A stretch of DNA of 64,000 bases from Pseudisothecium myosuroides. Lineage: Eukaryota; Streptophyta; Bryopsida; Hypnales; Lembophyllaceae. The notes under the pieces are model-generated. The model was not told the origin of the DNA, did no database searches, and saw only the letters and a list, made by a program, of their open reading frames with translations. The stretch lies in contig OX637296.1 of NCBI GenBank assembly GCA_951799445.1, positions 19,344,001 through 19,408,000 on the forward strand, read 5' to 3'. Positions 46,060 to 57,328 of the stretch are shown here, piece by piece (position 1 is the stretch's first letter; each line of letters opens with the position of its first letter). Made by a program: the position numbers and the translations under genes.

Positions 46060-48310
46060 TCAATGATGCTAGCGTGTGAGCATAAAGCCTTAAGACCTAG
46101 TTGTAAATATATATACCTACAACCATTTGAAGGTGTTTATAACATATATATACACCTATTACATAGATACACTATAATGTGAAAAGGGTGTATAACATAC
46201 TTACCTATAATATAGACACCTATAATTATAGAAGGAGTCTATGATATAGATTTTTAGGCTCATGGGCTCATAGATTGAATGTTCACATGCTAGCACTCCC
46301 ATGTACAAAATTGAAGAAAGTTGGCATTTTATAGAATTTAAAATATTATTTAACAACATGGCAAACATGCAAATAATGTTGGTTTTGACAATATTTGAAT
46401 TTTTTTGAGATGGAGAGCATGGAATTGAATTAGCCATTGTAGAGATAATATAGGTTGCAACATGGACCACTGTTACATCTTAATGCCTTTTTATTTGAAA
46501 TATTTGCTAATAGGTCTATTTATACAAAAGAGGCAATCAACCCCACCTTGGGCCCCCCATCAAAGTGAAAAATCAACAACAATGCAATGAAATTTTTAAA
46601 AAAAAGACCACCCTCTCTTTTGCACGATGTGATTTTTTTTTAAATATTGATGAAGCCATTGGTGGTTGTTGGTTTTGTCTCTGCCACTTCATCTCCACCG
46701 CTTTGCTTTGACTCAGGGTATGTACTTTGTTTTGAGGTGTCTTCATGTTTTCTATGCACCAAGTTTTTTTGAGTTGATTTGTTCTTACCTAGTTTTTACA
46801 AATTTGTAGTGCAAGCTGAATAGGTTGTCTTGTGTTCTAATATTGAGAGCATTCATTTAATCTTCCGAGTTTCACATGTGGACAGGACGTTCAAAAGCAA
46901 AGGGAGACCAAAATTGCTAAGAAATTGCTAGAGAACATTCAACTTGGCTTCTATAGAAGGAGACAAAACAAAATGCAAAAAGTGAGCCAAAGATGAATCG
47001 AAGGATTCTTGTAAGTCTTCACCTTTTATTTGCTTCTGCAAGAGCCAACTGCTTGCTGTTTTGTATTTTGCTTAATATTTAGTCATTTTGATATTATTTT
47101 CAAAGGTAGTCAACTAGCTTGATGCATGTAGAGGAGAATTTTGCAATGCAATGTTAGATTTGCATATAGTGTTTGGAGGTGAATTGGAAGAGTTAGGGTT
47201 TGACAATTTGTATTTCCATTCGTAAAGATGCTAATGCTTTGGATTGTGGTGGAATGAGATGCTTATGAATTTTGAGTAAGGCTGTAAGGAGATTAGTATT
47301 AGAGTGTATTTGAAATTTTGAATATTGAAATTTATAATAGCTTTATAATTATTATTATTATTGGTGGTCTTCATTATTTTTCTTGTTAATGCATTCTAAT
47401 TCACATGTTTCATGATAGTTGTATAATTATTATTTGGTAGTCTTTGTTATTTTTGTTGTTAATGCTTTATGATTCATTTGTTTTTGTATTTTTGAATGCT
47501 TTTCTCTTCATTTGCAGACAATTTCAAGAGCCAAGAGGAGATAAAGAAGGAAAAGAAGACATGAGATTAAAGACAAAGTTGATGAAGAGATTAGGGTTTA
47601 GGATTGAATATAAAAGTTTTACATTCAATGGAAAAATGTGTAGTGTATACCTTTCAAAATTTGTATAAATTTTTTACACCCAATGGAAAAATGGCACGTA
47701 TACCCTTCTTGTAAATCATGTATGTTTTTTTTATTGTATTTGACATGGTTTGTCACTATCACCTCAAAAAAGGCGATAACTGGCTTTATACAATGCAAAT
47801 GATTTGATTCATTTGTCATCTAAATTTCATCAAAATTTCATCAAATTTTCAACAATATTGATCCAACCTTCATCTACTTCCATTTGCATCCATGCAATTT
47901 CATCTAAAATTCATCCAATTCATCCATAGTCATCAAATATTCATCCAAATTTATACACATGGCAAAATGTTCATTCATTATTCTACAATCTTTAAAAATG
48001 CTTCTGAATTATCATTGCAAATATGTATCTATAGGGAATTAACAAAGTTACATTAGCATACAAATGGACAAGAATAGTCCTCCAAAAGAAGTGAGTTGCT
48101 ATTATGTGAGCATAGGAGTGTGAGCCCATGAGCCTAGAATACTATACACCTATATTATAGGTGTATATACTATAGAAACTATCTATGATTATAGATAATA
48201 TATGTTACAAATATCCATATTATAGGTGTTTATGATACATACACCTTCTAATAGTGTGCGGTATCTATATTTTAGGTACATATATTGTAGGCTCAATGCT
48301 CACAAGCTCA
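46060..48310. mobile_element. Element with AT-rich inverted ends, gene-like interior
   Basis: The end regions 46060-46310 and 48080-48310 share ggctcatgggctca, tgctcaca and many copies of acctataatata in inverted order. The interior from 46650 is less AT-rich and includes purine-rich stretches (46880-47000 and 47520-47610) with gtaagt-like sites, as if a gene fragment had been captured. A 74-codon frame ends at 47668, with no recognisable domain. Confidence 0.45.
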
Positions 48311-50173
48311 ACACCTATAATATATCTTCTTTTTTCCAACAATAATTTGACTAAAATATGGAAAGAATATTCTTTGTTTTTCCATTCTTTCAAAAATTAT
48401 AAATTTAATAAATTTAATATGTACAACGACCAATGGGACCACAATAGATCATTCTTCCTCATTTTGTAATGTATCTCTGTATGTTTTTTTACTATGTTTC
48501 TTCTTTAAAATTGGTTTTTAAAAATTGTAATAAAAAAAAGTCAATAATTTTTTACTTAAGAGATATATTTATATAGATAAATTTATAAAGATAAATTTAT
48601 AAAGATATTAAAGATAGTCCTAAAGTTTGTTGATTTATTATAGTCACAAGTTGTCTCTAGTGACTTTCACCTAAATCCATGCTAGGACCTTTGTTGCTTT
48701 TAATTTGGAAATAAATTCAAATCATTCAACTATAGGATTTCTAGTTTACTTCTTGAAATAAATTCTCTTTAAATTTTAGAATAAAAATCTCACCAATTTC
48801 AAGGTTATAATGCTTGCATTTCAAAAACAAGTTTTTCCAATTGTTCCTAAATGATTAAGGTTCATCTTTTAGTTAAAAATGTGTATATTCTACAACTTTC
48901 TCAAATTCTTTTATGTTTATAAGATAAGTTAAAAACTCATATAATAAAGTTTAACCAAAAGGAAATTAAGGGATGTACAATATAATAAATAAAAAAAACT
49001 ACAAATAATTTATATGATCAATCCACGTAGTGGAAGTGTTGTAATAAAAAATATATCCATTAATTTTTCATTAATTTTTTCAAAAACATCCAAAATTGCA
49101 TTTAAAAAAACCCTCAATTTTTATTATGGAAAAGAGGTCCTATAGCTATTCTTGTGAATTTGATCTTTTTAGTCAAAATATAATTATTAAAATCTATCCA
49201 TAATTCCATTTAGCAAATTGAACTCAAATTTCTTTTGTTGAATAAAAATAAAATTTGTAAAGTGTCCAAACTAAGTAACTAACCTCACTGATAGATAAAC
49301 ATCTTATTATACAATGAATTTTCAACCATATTGTTAGACTTATGAAAGTTGTTTACAAAAGCTACTATACCAAATGACTTCATGTTGTGACGAAATCTTG
49401 GAGATTAATTGGATGACGAAGAATTCTACAATATTAGAAAATTCTACGTGGTCCTTTAGTATTATAAGATTTTTATCTTCCATTTAGTAAAAAGAAATTA
49501 GTCAATGAAAGTTTATTTGATAATTTTCAGTACTAAAATCATGATATTATAGAAACAATTCAAAAACAAGTAATGATCTATAACAAAGTATTAAATTTAG
49601 TCAAAATTTAATTCAAGAATAGAATCTCTTATCATCTATAGATGAATTTTACTAATTTATTGAAATTTATAATCATTTTGATTTTCAATTTTGATTTGCG
49701 GTCCTCAATAAACATTCCAAGGATTTTTTATTGTTTCCAGATGGATTTTCATCTTTGAAAATGAAAAAAATTGGAATAATAGCAAAATAAATAGAATTTA
49801 TGGAAAATTTTCAATATTGTATTTTTGATATTTCAAAACATGAATTTTTCAAGAAGTGAAGTACTAGAGAATTTAAATTCATTCAATAACATTTCTTTCA
49901 AATCCTTTCAATATTATTTTGTGAAACTATATTACTTGAACAAAATGAATAATCACTTTTGGTTCAACATTTCTTTCAACAACTTCTCCATCAGTACCCA
50001 ATACAATTTAAGCTCTAATAAAAAGACCTAAACTATTTTATATAGAAAGTCCAAATTACTTTTTACCTTTGGTAGAATTATACCCCACCACATGGAATTA
50101 GTCTAAGATAATGAATTGAATATATGGCATTAATCCAAAAATGGTTGAAATGTTGAAAAAGTGTTTAATGTCA
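48311..50173. other. Very AT-rich stretch without a recognised gene
   Basis: I see no gene, RNA or element end here. Confidence 0.4.
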
Positions 50174-50496
50174 TTAGAGGATTTTTGGGCCTTTGGAAGA
50201 TTGCGAGTTCCCGGATTGTGGGAACTCTAGGAATGTTGTCAAATCATTAGGCTAACGTGGCCGAGAGACTGCCACGTCAGATATTAATAATTAATTAATT
50301 TTTAAATATTTTTAAAAAATTATATATTTTTAAATTTTTTTTTAAATTTTTAAATAAAATTGTAATATTTATTATTATTATTATTAATATTATTATTATT
50401 AGTTTTAATTATTTTTTTATTCTGTCAACAAGGGGCTGGTTCTCAGCAACGGGAACAACCCTAAAATAGTCTTCCAGAGGCTCAAATCTCCTCTAA
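50174..50496. mobile_element. MITE with about 26-bp imperfect TIRs
   Basis: The left end ttagaggatttttgggcc, continuing ctttggaaga, is inverted relative to tcttccagaggctcaaatct plus cctctaa at the right. Both sides are GC-richer and the centre is AT-only with a (tta)n tract. It lies 15 bp before the TTAA of the next element. Confidence 0.55.
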
Positions 50497-50515
50497 AGTC
50501 TTTGGATGATTTTAA

Positions 50516-51447
50516 CCCCTAAAAGCCCGTTGTTCCTTCGGGGGACAAATGCGTTTTCGGGCAGGTACCTACGGGCTGAAATTGTGTTCTAATTTTTTGA
50601 AATTTTTTTTGGAGATAGAAAAACTGATAAGCTTTGTAAGAATATAATTTTTTTCTCAATCGGTGCCCGGGAAAAAAAATTATGACCAAATAAGCTCAAA
50701 ACAGGGGACGGGGGGCAGCCCGGGCAGCCAAAAAAAATGGACAAAAATTTGAATTTTTTTTTTATATTTTCTTTCTCATAGATTATATTTTTGTCTATCT
50801 AGAAAGCTTTGATTCATTTCATTTGGATATGTTATGAGAAAGTTATGGACATTCTTGTTTTGTGGGCAGTTTGAGCATCTTCTTGAAAAAAACAACTTGT
50901 AGGACTCATTTCTAAATGCAATTTTTCAAATTTTTCAAATTTTTTTTTCGGCATGGTTTAGTTTACTTTCTAGAACAATCTCACCATTGGGATTAGTGCA
51001 TTTTAATTCCATCTAAGAGATATTAATATTTTAGATTTTCCTTCTATCTCATACCTACTTCTACTTAACAATTTTTTTAAGGATGAAAATTAACTTTTTT
51101 TGAGTTTCTTTTTTTTTCCTAGACTCTCAACTCAATTCTCCACTATAAAGATTTAAAGCTCAAAACGCTGTAGTGCAAAAATTTTAAGTTAAAAATGTTT
51201 AAAGTCAAAAAATCTGGTCCCGCAATGTGCTGAAAAACTTGTTTTTTCCACTTTAAACGCAGATATCTTGCAATCTGTGCGGTCAAAAATTCTGAAATTT
51301 TTTCCACAAATTCTCATACCAATTAGGTATAAGATCCTACGGTTAGATGTGAAAAAAAAAACAATTTTAATTCTTTTTTACTTTTTGCTATAGAAATGGC
51401 AATTTTCAGTGTTTTTTGGCAGAAAAAAGACCTTGGGCCTTTAGGGG
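50516..51447 (+). mobile_element. TTAA-flanked TIR element, copy 7 (full length)
   Basis: TTAA at 50512-50515 precedes CCCCTAAAAG, and CCTTTAGGGG is followed by TTAA at 51448-51451. It is exactly 932 bp, the same as the copy at 19101, and similar to it along most of its length. No coding capacity. Confidence 0.75.
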
Positions 51448-51451
51448 TTAA

Positions 51452-52863
51452 AGAGACCCTTACAATGAAGAAAAATAACTTTTCATCTAATTTTTGTAAG
51501 GAGTTGCTTTTAGTTTTTGAATATCTCTTCCTCATGATATTTTTTTGACTTTCTTATGTAAATATGTTATTTTTTTTCGTAATTGGACAGTCCGAGTAGA
51601 TAAAAAAAAAAACTTTTTTCAAAAATGAAAAATTCACAACCCACAACTTCTATTCACTTTATTTAAATTTTAGTCATACAATCAATCTATTATAAATTTC
51701 ACCATAACAAATGGAACAAAATCTTATCCAATATAGTTTTTATTTTAAGTAGAAATTTTGAAAACTCCAAGAAAATCAGTATTTTAAGGGAATTCAAACT
51801 TTGGGTTTATAATTATAGAAGATTGATTTTCTAATTTTAGAATGACACCATAATTTGATTTGTGCCTTGATTTTTTATAATATGATTATGACTATGATAT
51901 ATATGTATGTGAATAAATTTGGGCTCTTAAAACATATTTAATATTTGATATGAATTTTTTTCATTTTTTATAAAAAAAAATAGTAGCAACTTCAAATTTC
52001 ACAATTTTTTTTGAAATTCTTATGATTTATAGAAGATATATGATGACATCCTTAAAAGTTTATATATAAATCATTTATTTATAAATAGTTGTAAAATTGG
52101 GGAGGAGAGAGAGAAAATCCTTTCAAGGTTGATTTGTACCATTCATATTTGTACCATGTAGAACGTAAATGAAACAACCTGTACTTTAAATTTTTTGACA
52201 TATATTATAATAGAAAGGTTATGAAGAGTTGCAACTTGATTTATAAGTTTGACTTACAAATTTGATTTATAAGTTTGACTGAGAGACCTCATAAATATAT
52301 GCAGTTGTAATGTTGACATACTAACTGTCATCCTTCTACAACGTGTTCCACGCGCAATACGGTTGTTGAAAAGTCTACAACACCATCCTTTAAAAGCAAC
52401 GCACATTGCATATCAATAATTCATTTGGCACCTTCACACTCCTTTTCAACTTTCTTTTGTTGCTTCTCTCCATTGTGCTTTCCCTTTGTTACCTCTATAT
52501 CAAATTAAAGAGAGAACACCTTGTACTTGAGAAAGCTCTACATCTCTAGCTAGTGAATGTGAGGAAGCTTGAGTAGATTGTTATTCAAAGGGCATTCAAG
52601 CAAGTGCTAGAGTATACCAAAATCTTTTCGTAGCCCATTTGCTTGTTTAGAATAGTTAGTACTTCACTTCTCCACGTTGCTTTGAATCCACTGATGTTAC
52701 TAATTCAATTGTAGGTTTGCACTAAAAACATCTATGTAGAAAAGCCACATTGAGAGATTTACCACCGCCAATAAATTCTATGTAGAAAAAGACGTCTTAG
52801 ACGTGGAGTTCGACACCTTGTCAAGTCGCCTTGTCTAGGCTCTTGCTCTTGCTCTGCTTTTAG
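51452..52863 (+). promoter_or_regulatory. Upstream region of the pectin methylesterase gene
   Basis: AT-rich DNA gives way to a pyrimidine-rich leader-like stretch (about 52430-52500). TATA-like sequences occur at 52291 (ataaatata) and 52388 (tttaaaag), but neither is decisive. No other gene is seen. Confidence 0.35.
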
Positions 52864-55223
52864 ATGGGAAAGCGGTGTTGCGCGCTTACCACATTCCTCG
52901 TAGCGATGGTGGCGTTGGGCGTGTGTATCGGCATTCCACTAGCAACCCAGAAAAAAGCGAAACAGACGGCGGTGACCGAAGAAGCGCAAGCGTGGCGCAT
53001 CGACAGCTTGTGTCAAGTCACGTCCTACCCGTCCGTTTGCAACCAAGCACTCGCCGGCGGAAACTACAGCAGCGCGACCTCCGTCACCAAGCTCGCAATG
53101 CAAGCAGCCATCACAGGAGTCGACCAAACCAGAAACGAGATTCTCGCCTTCGATTTCAACATTACAAACCCCGCCATGGAAGTTTGTTCAGAGATTCTGC
53201 CGTTCTCTCAAGAGTATGCAGCAGCAGCATTGCAGAAGCTCCAATCTTTAAACGAGACCTTAGACGAGAGTTCTCGAGATGAGGCCATGGACACCATCAA
53301 GGCGTGGATGAGCGCCGCCATGGAGTTTCACACCACTTGCGCCGAAGCTTTTTCAGAGTTCAGTCGCGGGGAGGAGTTAGTGCAAGGGATTCACGCTGAC
53401 AAGCTTTTCAGTAACTCCTTGGCTTTCGTGAACGCCTTGGAGAAATATGGCGAGAATGTGAAGATTTGGAAGAATACGATGTTCAGTTTTTTAGGGGATG
53501 TGCACATTCCTTCCATTACTGAATTTGGAAATCGCAAGCTGCTGTCGAGTGAAGAATTGGATGCGGTTCCAGGGTGGATGGACGCGGAGACTGAAGAGGA
53601 GCTGTTGCAAGGGAATCGGTACGATGTGTTGGTGGCGAAAGATGGATCAGGGAACTTCGACACGATTCAGGCCGCGGTGGATGCGCACACGACGAACGTG
53701 GCGAGGTTGGTGGTCTATGTGAAGGCGGGGATTTACAATGAGCAAGTGAATGTGCCCACGACGTGCAAGTTTCTGTCGATTGTTGGAGATGGTGACGCGA
53801 CTATCATCACGGGAGACAGGAATGTTGCATCGATGCCGGGTATGACCACGTTCAAGTCCGCTACTCTCAGTAAGTTCTCGGAAATCCCACAGCTCCTCGT
53901 AATTTGCGACTTTCTTTTTGTTGTGAACTAGAAAAGACGCCAAAACCTCGCACAGTAGCAGTGGCAACCGGCTGGAAAGCATGATGGCCGATTCTGTTGC
54001 TGCGAATCTACCAAGCTCATTTGTAGCTTGATTCAAGGCAACAGGTTTTCTGGCACTGACCTGTAATTCTTTGCTTACGTACGATTTTCTTTGAATTATG
54101 TTCCCGATTGTTATAAAGTCCCCGGGAGTCAAGTAGTTGCAGGCACTGACAAGAGCCTGCGCCCCGATCACCTATTCTCTTGTGGCGAATCTACCAAGCT
54201 CAATTGACCCCATACTATAGGGTTTTTTTGGCACTGGCTCTTTGCTTCCACATGATTCTCTTCCAATTTTGTTCCCCATTATATGAAGTCTCCGTGAGTC
54301 AGATAATTACAAGAACTATCTACAACCTGCAGACACGGACATAATTACTATGCACACAGTGTGCCCGTGTTCTAACATTCTAACCCACCAAACCATTGCA
54401 AAATTGTTCATTGATTCTACAGGTCATTGAAAAACTATCAATCTTCCATTGCAATATCAGTCTTCTATACTGTCTAGTGATTTGACCCTGTGGATGCATG
54501 ATTGACATTCCTTGTGGTTGCTTTGCTGCAGTTGTTGCTGGGGAAGGCTTTCTCGGTAGGTCCTTCAAGGTGCAAAACACCGCTGGCTCCGCCGGCCAAC
54601 AAGCCGTCGCCTACCGCGGCTCCGCCGACGCGCTTGCATTTTACCAAGTCACCTTCGACGGTTACCAAGACACCTTGTACGCGAACGCGGGCCGCCACTA
54701 CTACCGCGAGTGCACTATCCGCGGCACAGTCGACTTCATCTTCGGGAACGCCGCGGCCTCCTTCCAATCCTGCACAATAATCGCAAAGATAACCACACTC
54801 CTCGGACAACAGAACACTTACACAGCGCAAGGCCGAACTGATCCCCACCAAAGCACGGGTTTATCGTTCCAGAACTGCAAATTCGACGGCACCCCAGAGT
54901 TAAAAGCCAACCCCGCCTTGTACAAAACGTATTTGGGTCGCCCATGGAATCCTTACTCTGTCTGCGTGGTGATGAAATCCGAGCTTCTGGGCCACATTGA
55001 TCCCACGGGATGGTTGCCATGGAACGCCTCCAACTACGGATTGTACACTTCTTACTTTGCTGAGTATCAGAACTTTGGCGCTGGCGCGACGCCCGCGGCG
55101 AGAGTGAACTGGTCGCACCAGATTGCGCTGGCAGGAGTGGCGGCGAAGTATACTGCGAATAGTTTTGTGCAAGCGGGGGTTTGGATGCACGGCTACGACG
55201 TGCCTTTGACAGCTGATTTGTAG
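52864..55223 (+). CDS. Pectin methylesterase with N-terminal inhibitor domain (PMEI-PME), two exons
   Basis: Exon 1 is 52864-53869 and exon 2 is 54532-55223. The 662-bp GT-AG intron is in phase 1 (donor gtaagt, acceptor tttgctgcag). The product is 565 residues. A hydrophobic N-terminus (about 8-28) targets it to the secretory path. The PMEI domain (about 45-200) has the four conserved cysteines C50, C59, C108 and C159. An RKLL site at 224-227 matches the subtilase processing motif that releases the mature enzyme. The catalytic domain (about 252-565) shows GIYNE (289), QQAVAY (358), YQDTL with D382, VDFIFG with D403 and YLGRPW with R472 and W474, so all catalytic residues are present. It de-esterifies homogalacturonan in the cell wall, changing wall stiffness. 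Length is typical for type I enzymes and there are no breaks. The intron contains a tandem duplication. Confidence 0.93.
53990..54340 (+). repeat. Tandem duplication inside the PME intron
   Basis: Two diverged units, about 53990-54160 and 54172-54334, share gcgaatctaccaagctca (54002 and 54185), ggcactg, ctttgctt (54069 and 54240), gttcccgatt/gttccccatt and gtcaag/gtcaga stretches. The offset ranges from 171 to 183 bp because of indels. They lie wholly within the intron. Confidence 0.8.
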
Positions 55224-55317
55224 AATGGGCTGCGGTGGTCATGTAGTTCGTACGCAGTTTAGCTCGATTAATTAGTTGCATAATCAATATCTGTTTTGTA
55301 TTGCAATTTGCTACTCT

Positions 55318-55323
55318 AATAAA
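55318..55323 (+). terminator. Polyadenylation signal of the PME gene
   Basis: AATAAA lies 95 bp after the stop codon in an AT-rich stretch, followed by T-rich sequence, as expected for a plant 3' end. Confidence 0.6.
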
Positions 55324-57328
55324 GTTTTTTAGTTTTTAATTTACTGAAGAAGTACAGTGTAGCCTCGAAGTCGTGGAACCATGTTAGCCCCGCATGTTAC
55401 CCCGCATGTTACATTTGTTTACGTGTTTGAATGTTATTTCAATCAGAAGCTAGAATGTTCTAGTCCTTGATTACATAGTTACAGTCTTCTTGTGCAGAAA
55501 GTCTAACAACACGGAATATATCTCGATCCTGGCATTAAGGTGGTTTTCATGAGCTGAGGGGTGTGCAACGTTGCAGCATTCATGTTTATGACTGAAATCC
55601 ACCTTCTACATCTGCATTGAAGATGAAATGAACATCACCAAATTAATGTACTTGCACAAGACCAACCCCAGCAGTGATTCGTCCGGTCACTCTTGGCTCC
55701 ATAACATTACTCTGCTAGGCTGATTGTTCGCAAGAGTAAAAGGAAAGTGTTGTCTGTATCAATGGCTTGAAATTCAACAAACATGAATATTAGGTGCATG
55801 AAACTGGCACTTTGAAGCTTTTGAAACTCAAAACTAACTTCATAAACGCGACGAAGATTGGTAGGTTGTAAGGTAGGGACACCCAAAAGAACTCCTTTTT
55901 TTTTACTGTGGGCCATGTCTGCTATGAATTTTACGCTTTCTTTCTTGAGATCTGAATTTTTATGGCCTGATGACCAACCAAGTCCATTACTCTAATGCGA
56001 ATTTATCCCAATGCCTAAATCTTGAACGGGCCTAAGACCGTGCTCAATTAAGCGGGTTTGATTGTATTACCGTGGCTGCCATTTTGAGTCCGATTGTGAA
56101 CAGGAAGGCCATGATTGAATGAATGACAGTCATTGTGTAGGCGTGTGTTAGTCCTTTAGTAGCTGTGATTTGTAGGATACAGAATTACATTGTATACTGA
56201 GAGAACCAGACTGAAATCAATGGAGAGAAGGATTACCTACCATGAAATTAACTGGACACAGACACGGGCAGGTGTATGAAATCGAAGCTCAAAGTCTATG
56301 AGAATCTGAAACGACTACCATGTGTCCATTCGCTTCGACAAGCTCTGGGATTGTGAAAGCCCACAAGAAAGTACATTAGGAATTGGGATCCCTTCAATTG
56401 CCGACCACGCCGTGTCAATCACAACGACTCTCCGGTGGCAAAATTCTTCCTCCATACAGGAATTTACGAGAATTGTACAGCACTTGGCATGATTAATACA
56501 AGACACGTATTAATTCAATGAAACGGGAACATTGAAACAGAATCGACATCACGACATCACGACGTCTGCAAGGCAACTCCCTATCCTCGTTGCACTGAAG
56601 TCACAGCTATGAAGGCATGGATTATGAGTCCGTGACCAGTAGCTGCCCGGTATGTGAAGCACCCTTGAAAACTTTGGCTAGCCCAAGGCTTTTGGTTCAG
56701 TGCCCGAAGTGCTGGGCTACAAGGAAGAGTCATTTACCACATAGAAAACTGCAGCTTCAAGCACAATCTCCGACTTGCATTCCTACTGCCTTGGCAACCG
56801 TGTTTTCACTATCCCCATTTCTCTAAAGTATTGCAACCATCGTAAGAGGATTCTTGAATACCCCCACCTACGTCTCAGCACCCACAATCTCTCAATAAAA
56901 TAACGGATAAATACACCAATTTCTGCATCAGCTCGATGGAGCTGTTCACACTCGTGAATCGGACCCAAATCATCCGCGCCGGCCTTATAGGGTTAAGATG
57001 ATCGGTGCAGTGCCATCTTACTTGACGTACCATGTGTTAAGAGCTGATATTGACATGCAGAGACAGTTTTAAGGGTTAACCAGTAAAGTATTGCACGCGT
57101 ATGAAGTTTCGGTGCAAATCTGTCGGTTGCAGAGTCATGTACGACAATCCTAAAGAGGAAGCCAGTTTTGGCAAGCAGACAAGGGAAAAACAATCAAGCA
57201 GACGCACTGAAAGCAAGTACACTAAAGAATATAATTTTTTAAATGACGTTTTTAAAGAGCTTACAATACCGGGTAAGCCCCTTGGCCCTCGTTACACCCC
57301 TCCACTCAGCCAAGTTCACGCAACCTTA
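55324..57328. other. Intergenic region between the PME and exonuclease genes
   Basis: No gene can be supported. It should hold the 3' end of the minus-strand exonuclease gene. A short duplication of ccgcatgttac lies at about 55390-55410. A 69-codon plus-strand frame at 56617-56826 has two CxxC pairs (SSCPVCEAP and VQCPKCWA, 17 residues between them) like a zinc ribbon, but it is too short and isolated to call. Confidence 0.4.

Noticed and set aside
54736..55287. 183-codon open stretch on the minus strand
   Set aside because: It is antisense to PME exon 2, which has all its catalytic motifs.
56617..56826. 69-codon frame with two CxxC pairs, like a zinc ribbon
   Set aside because: Short, isolated and without splice partners or neighbouring similarity. 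The motif can arise by chance.
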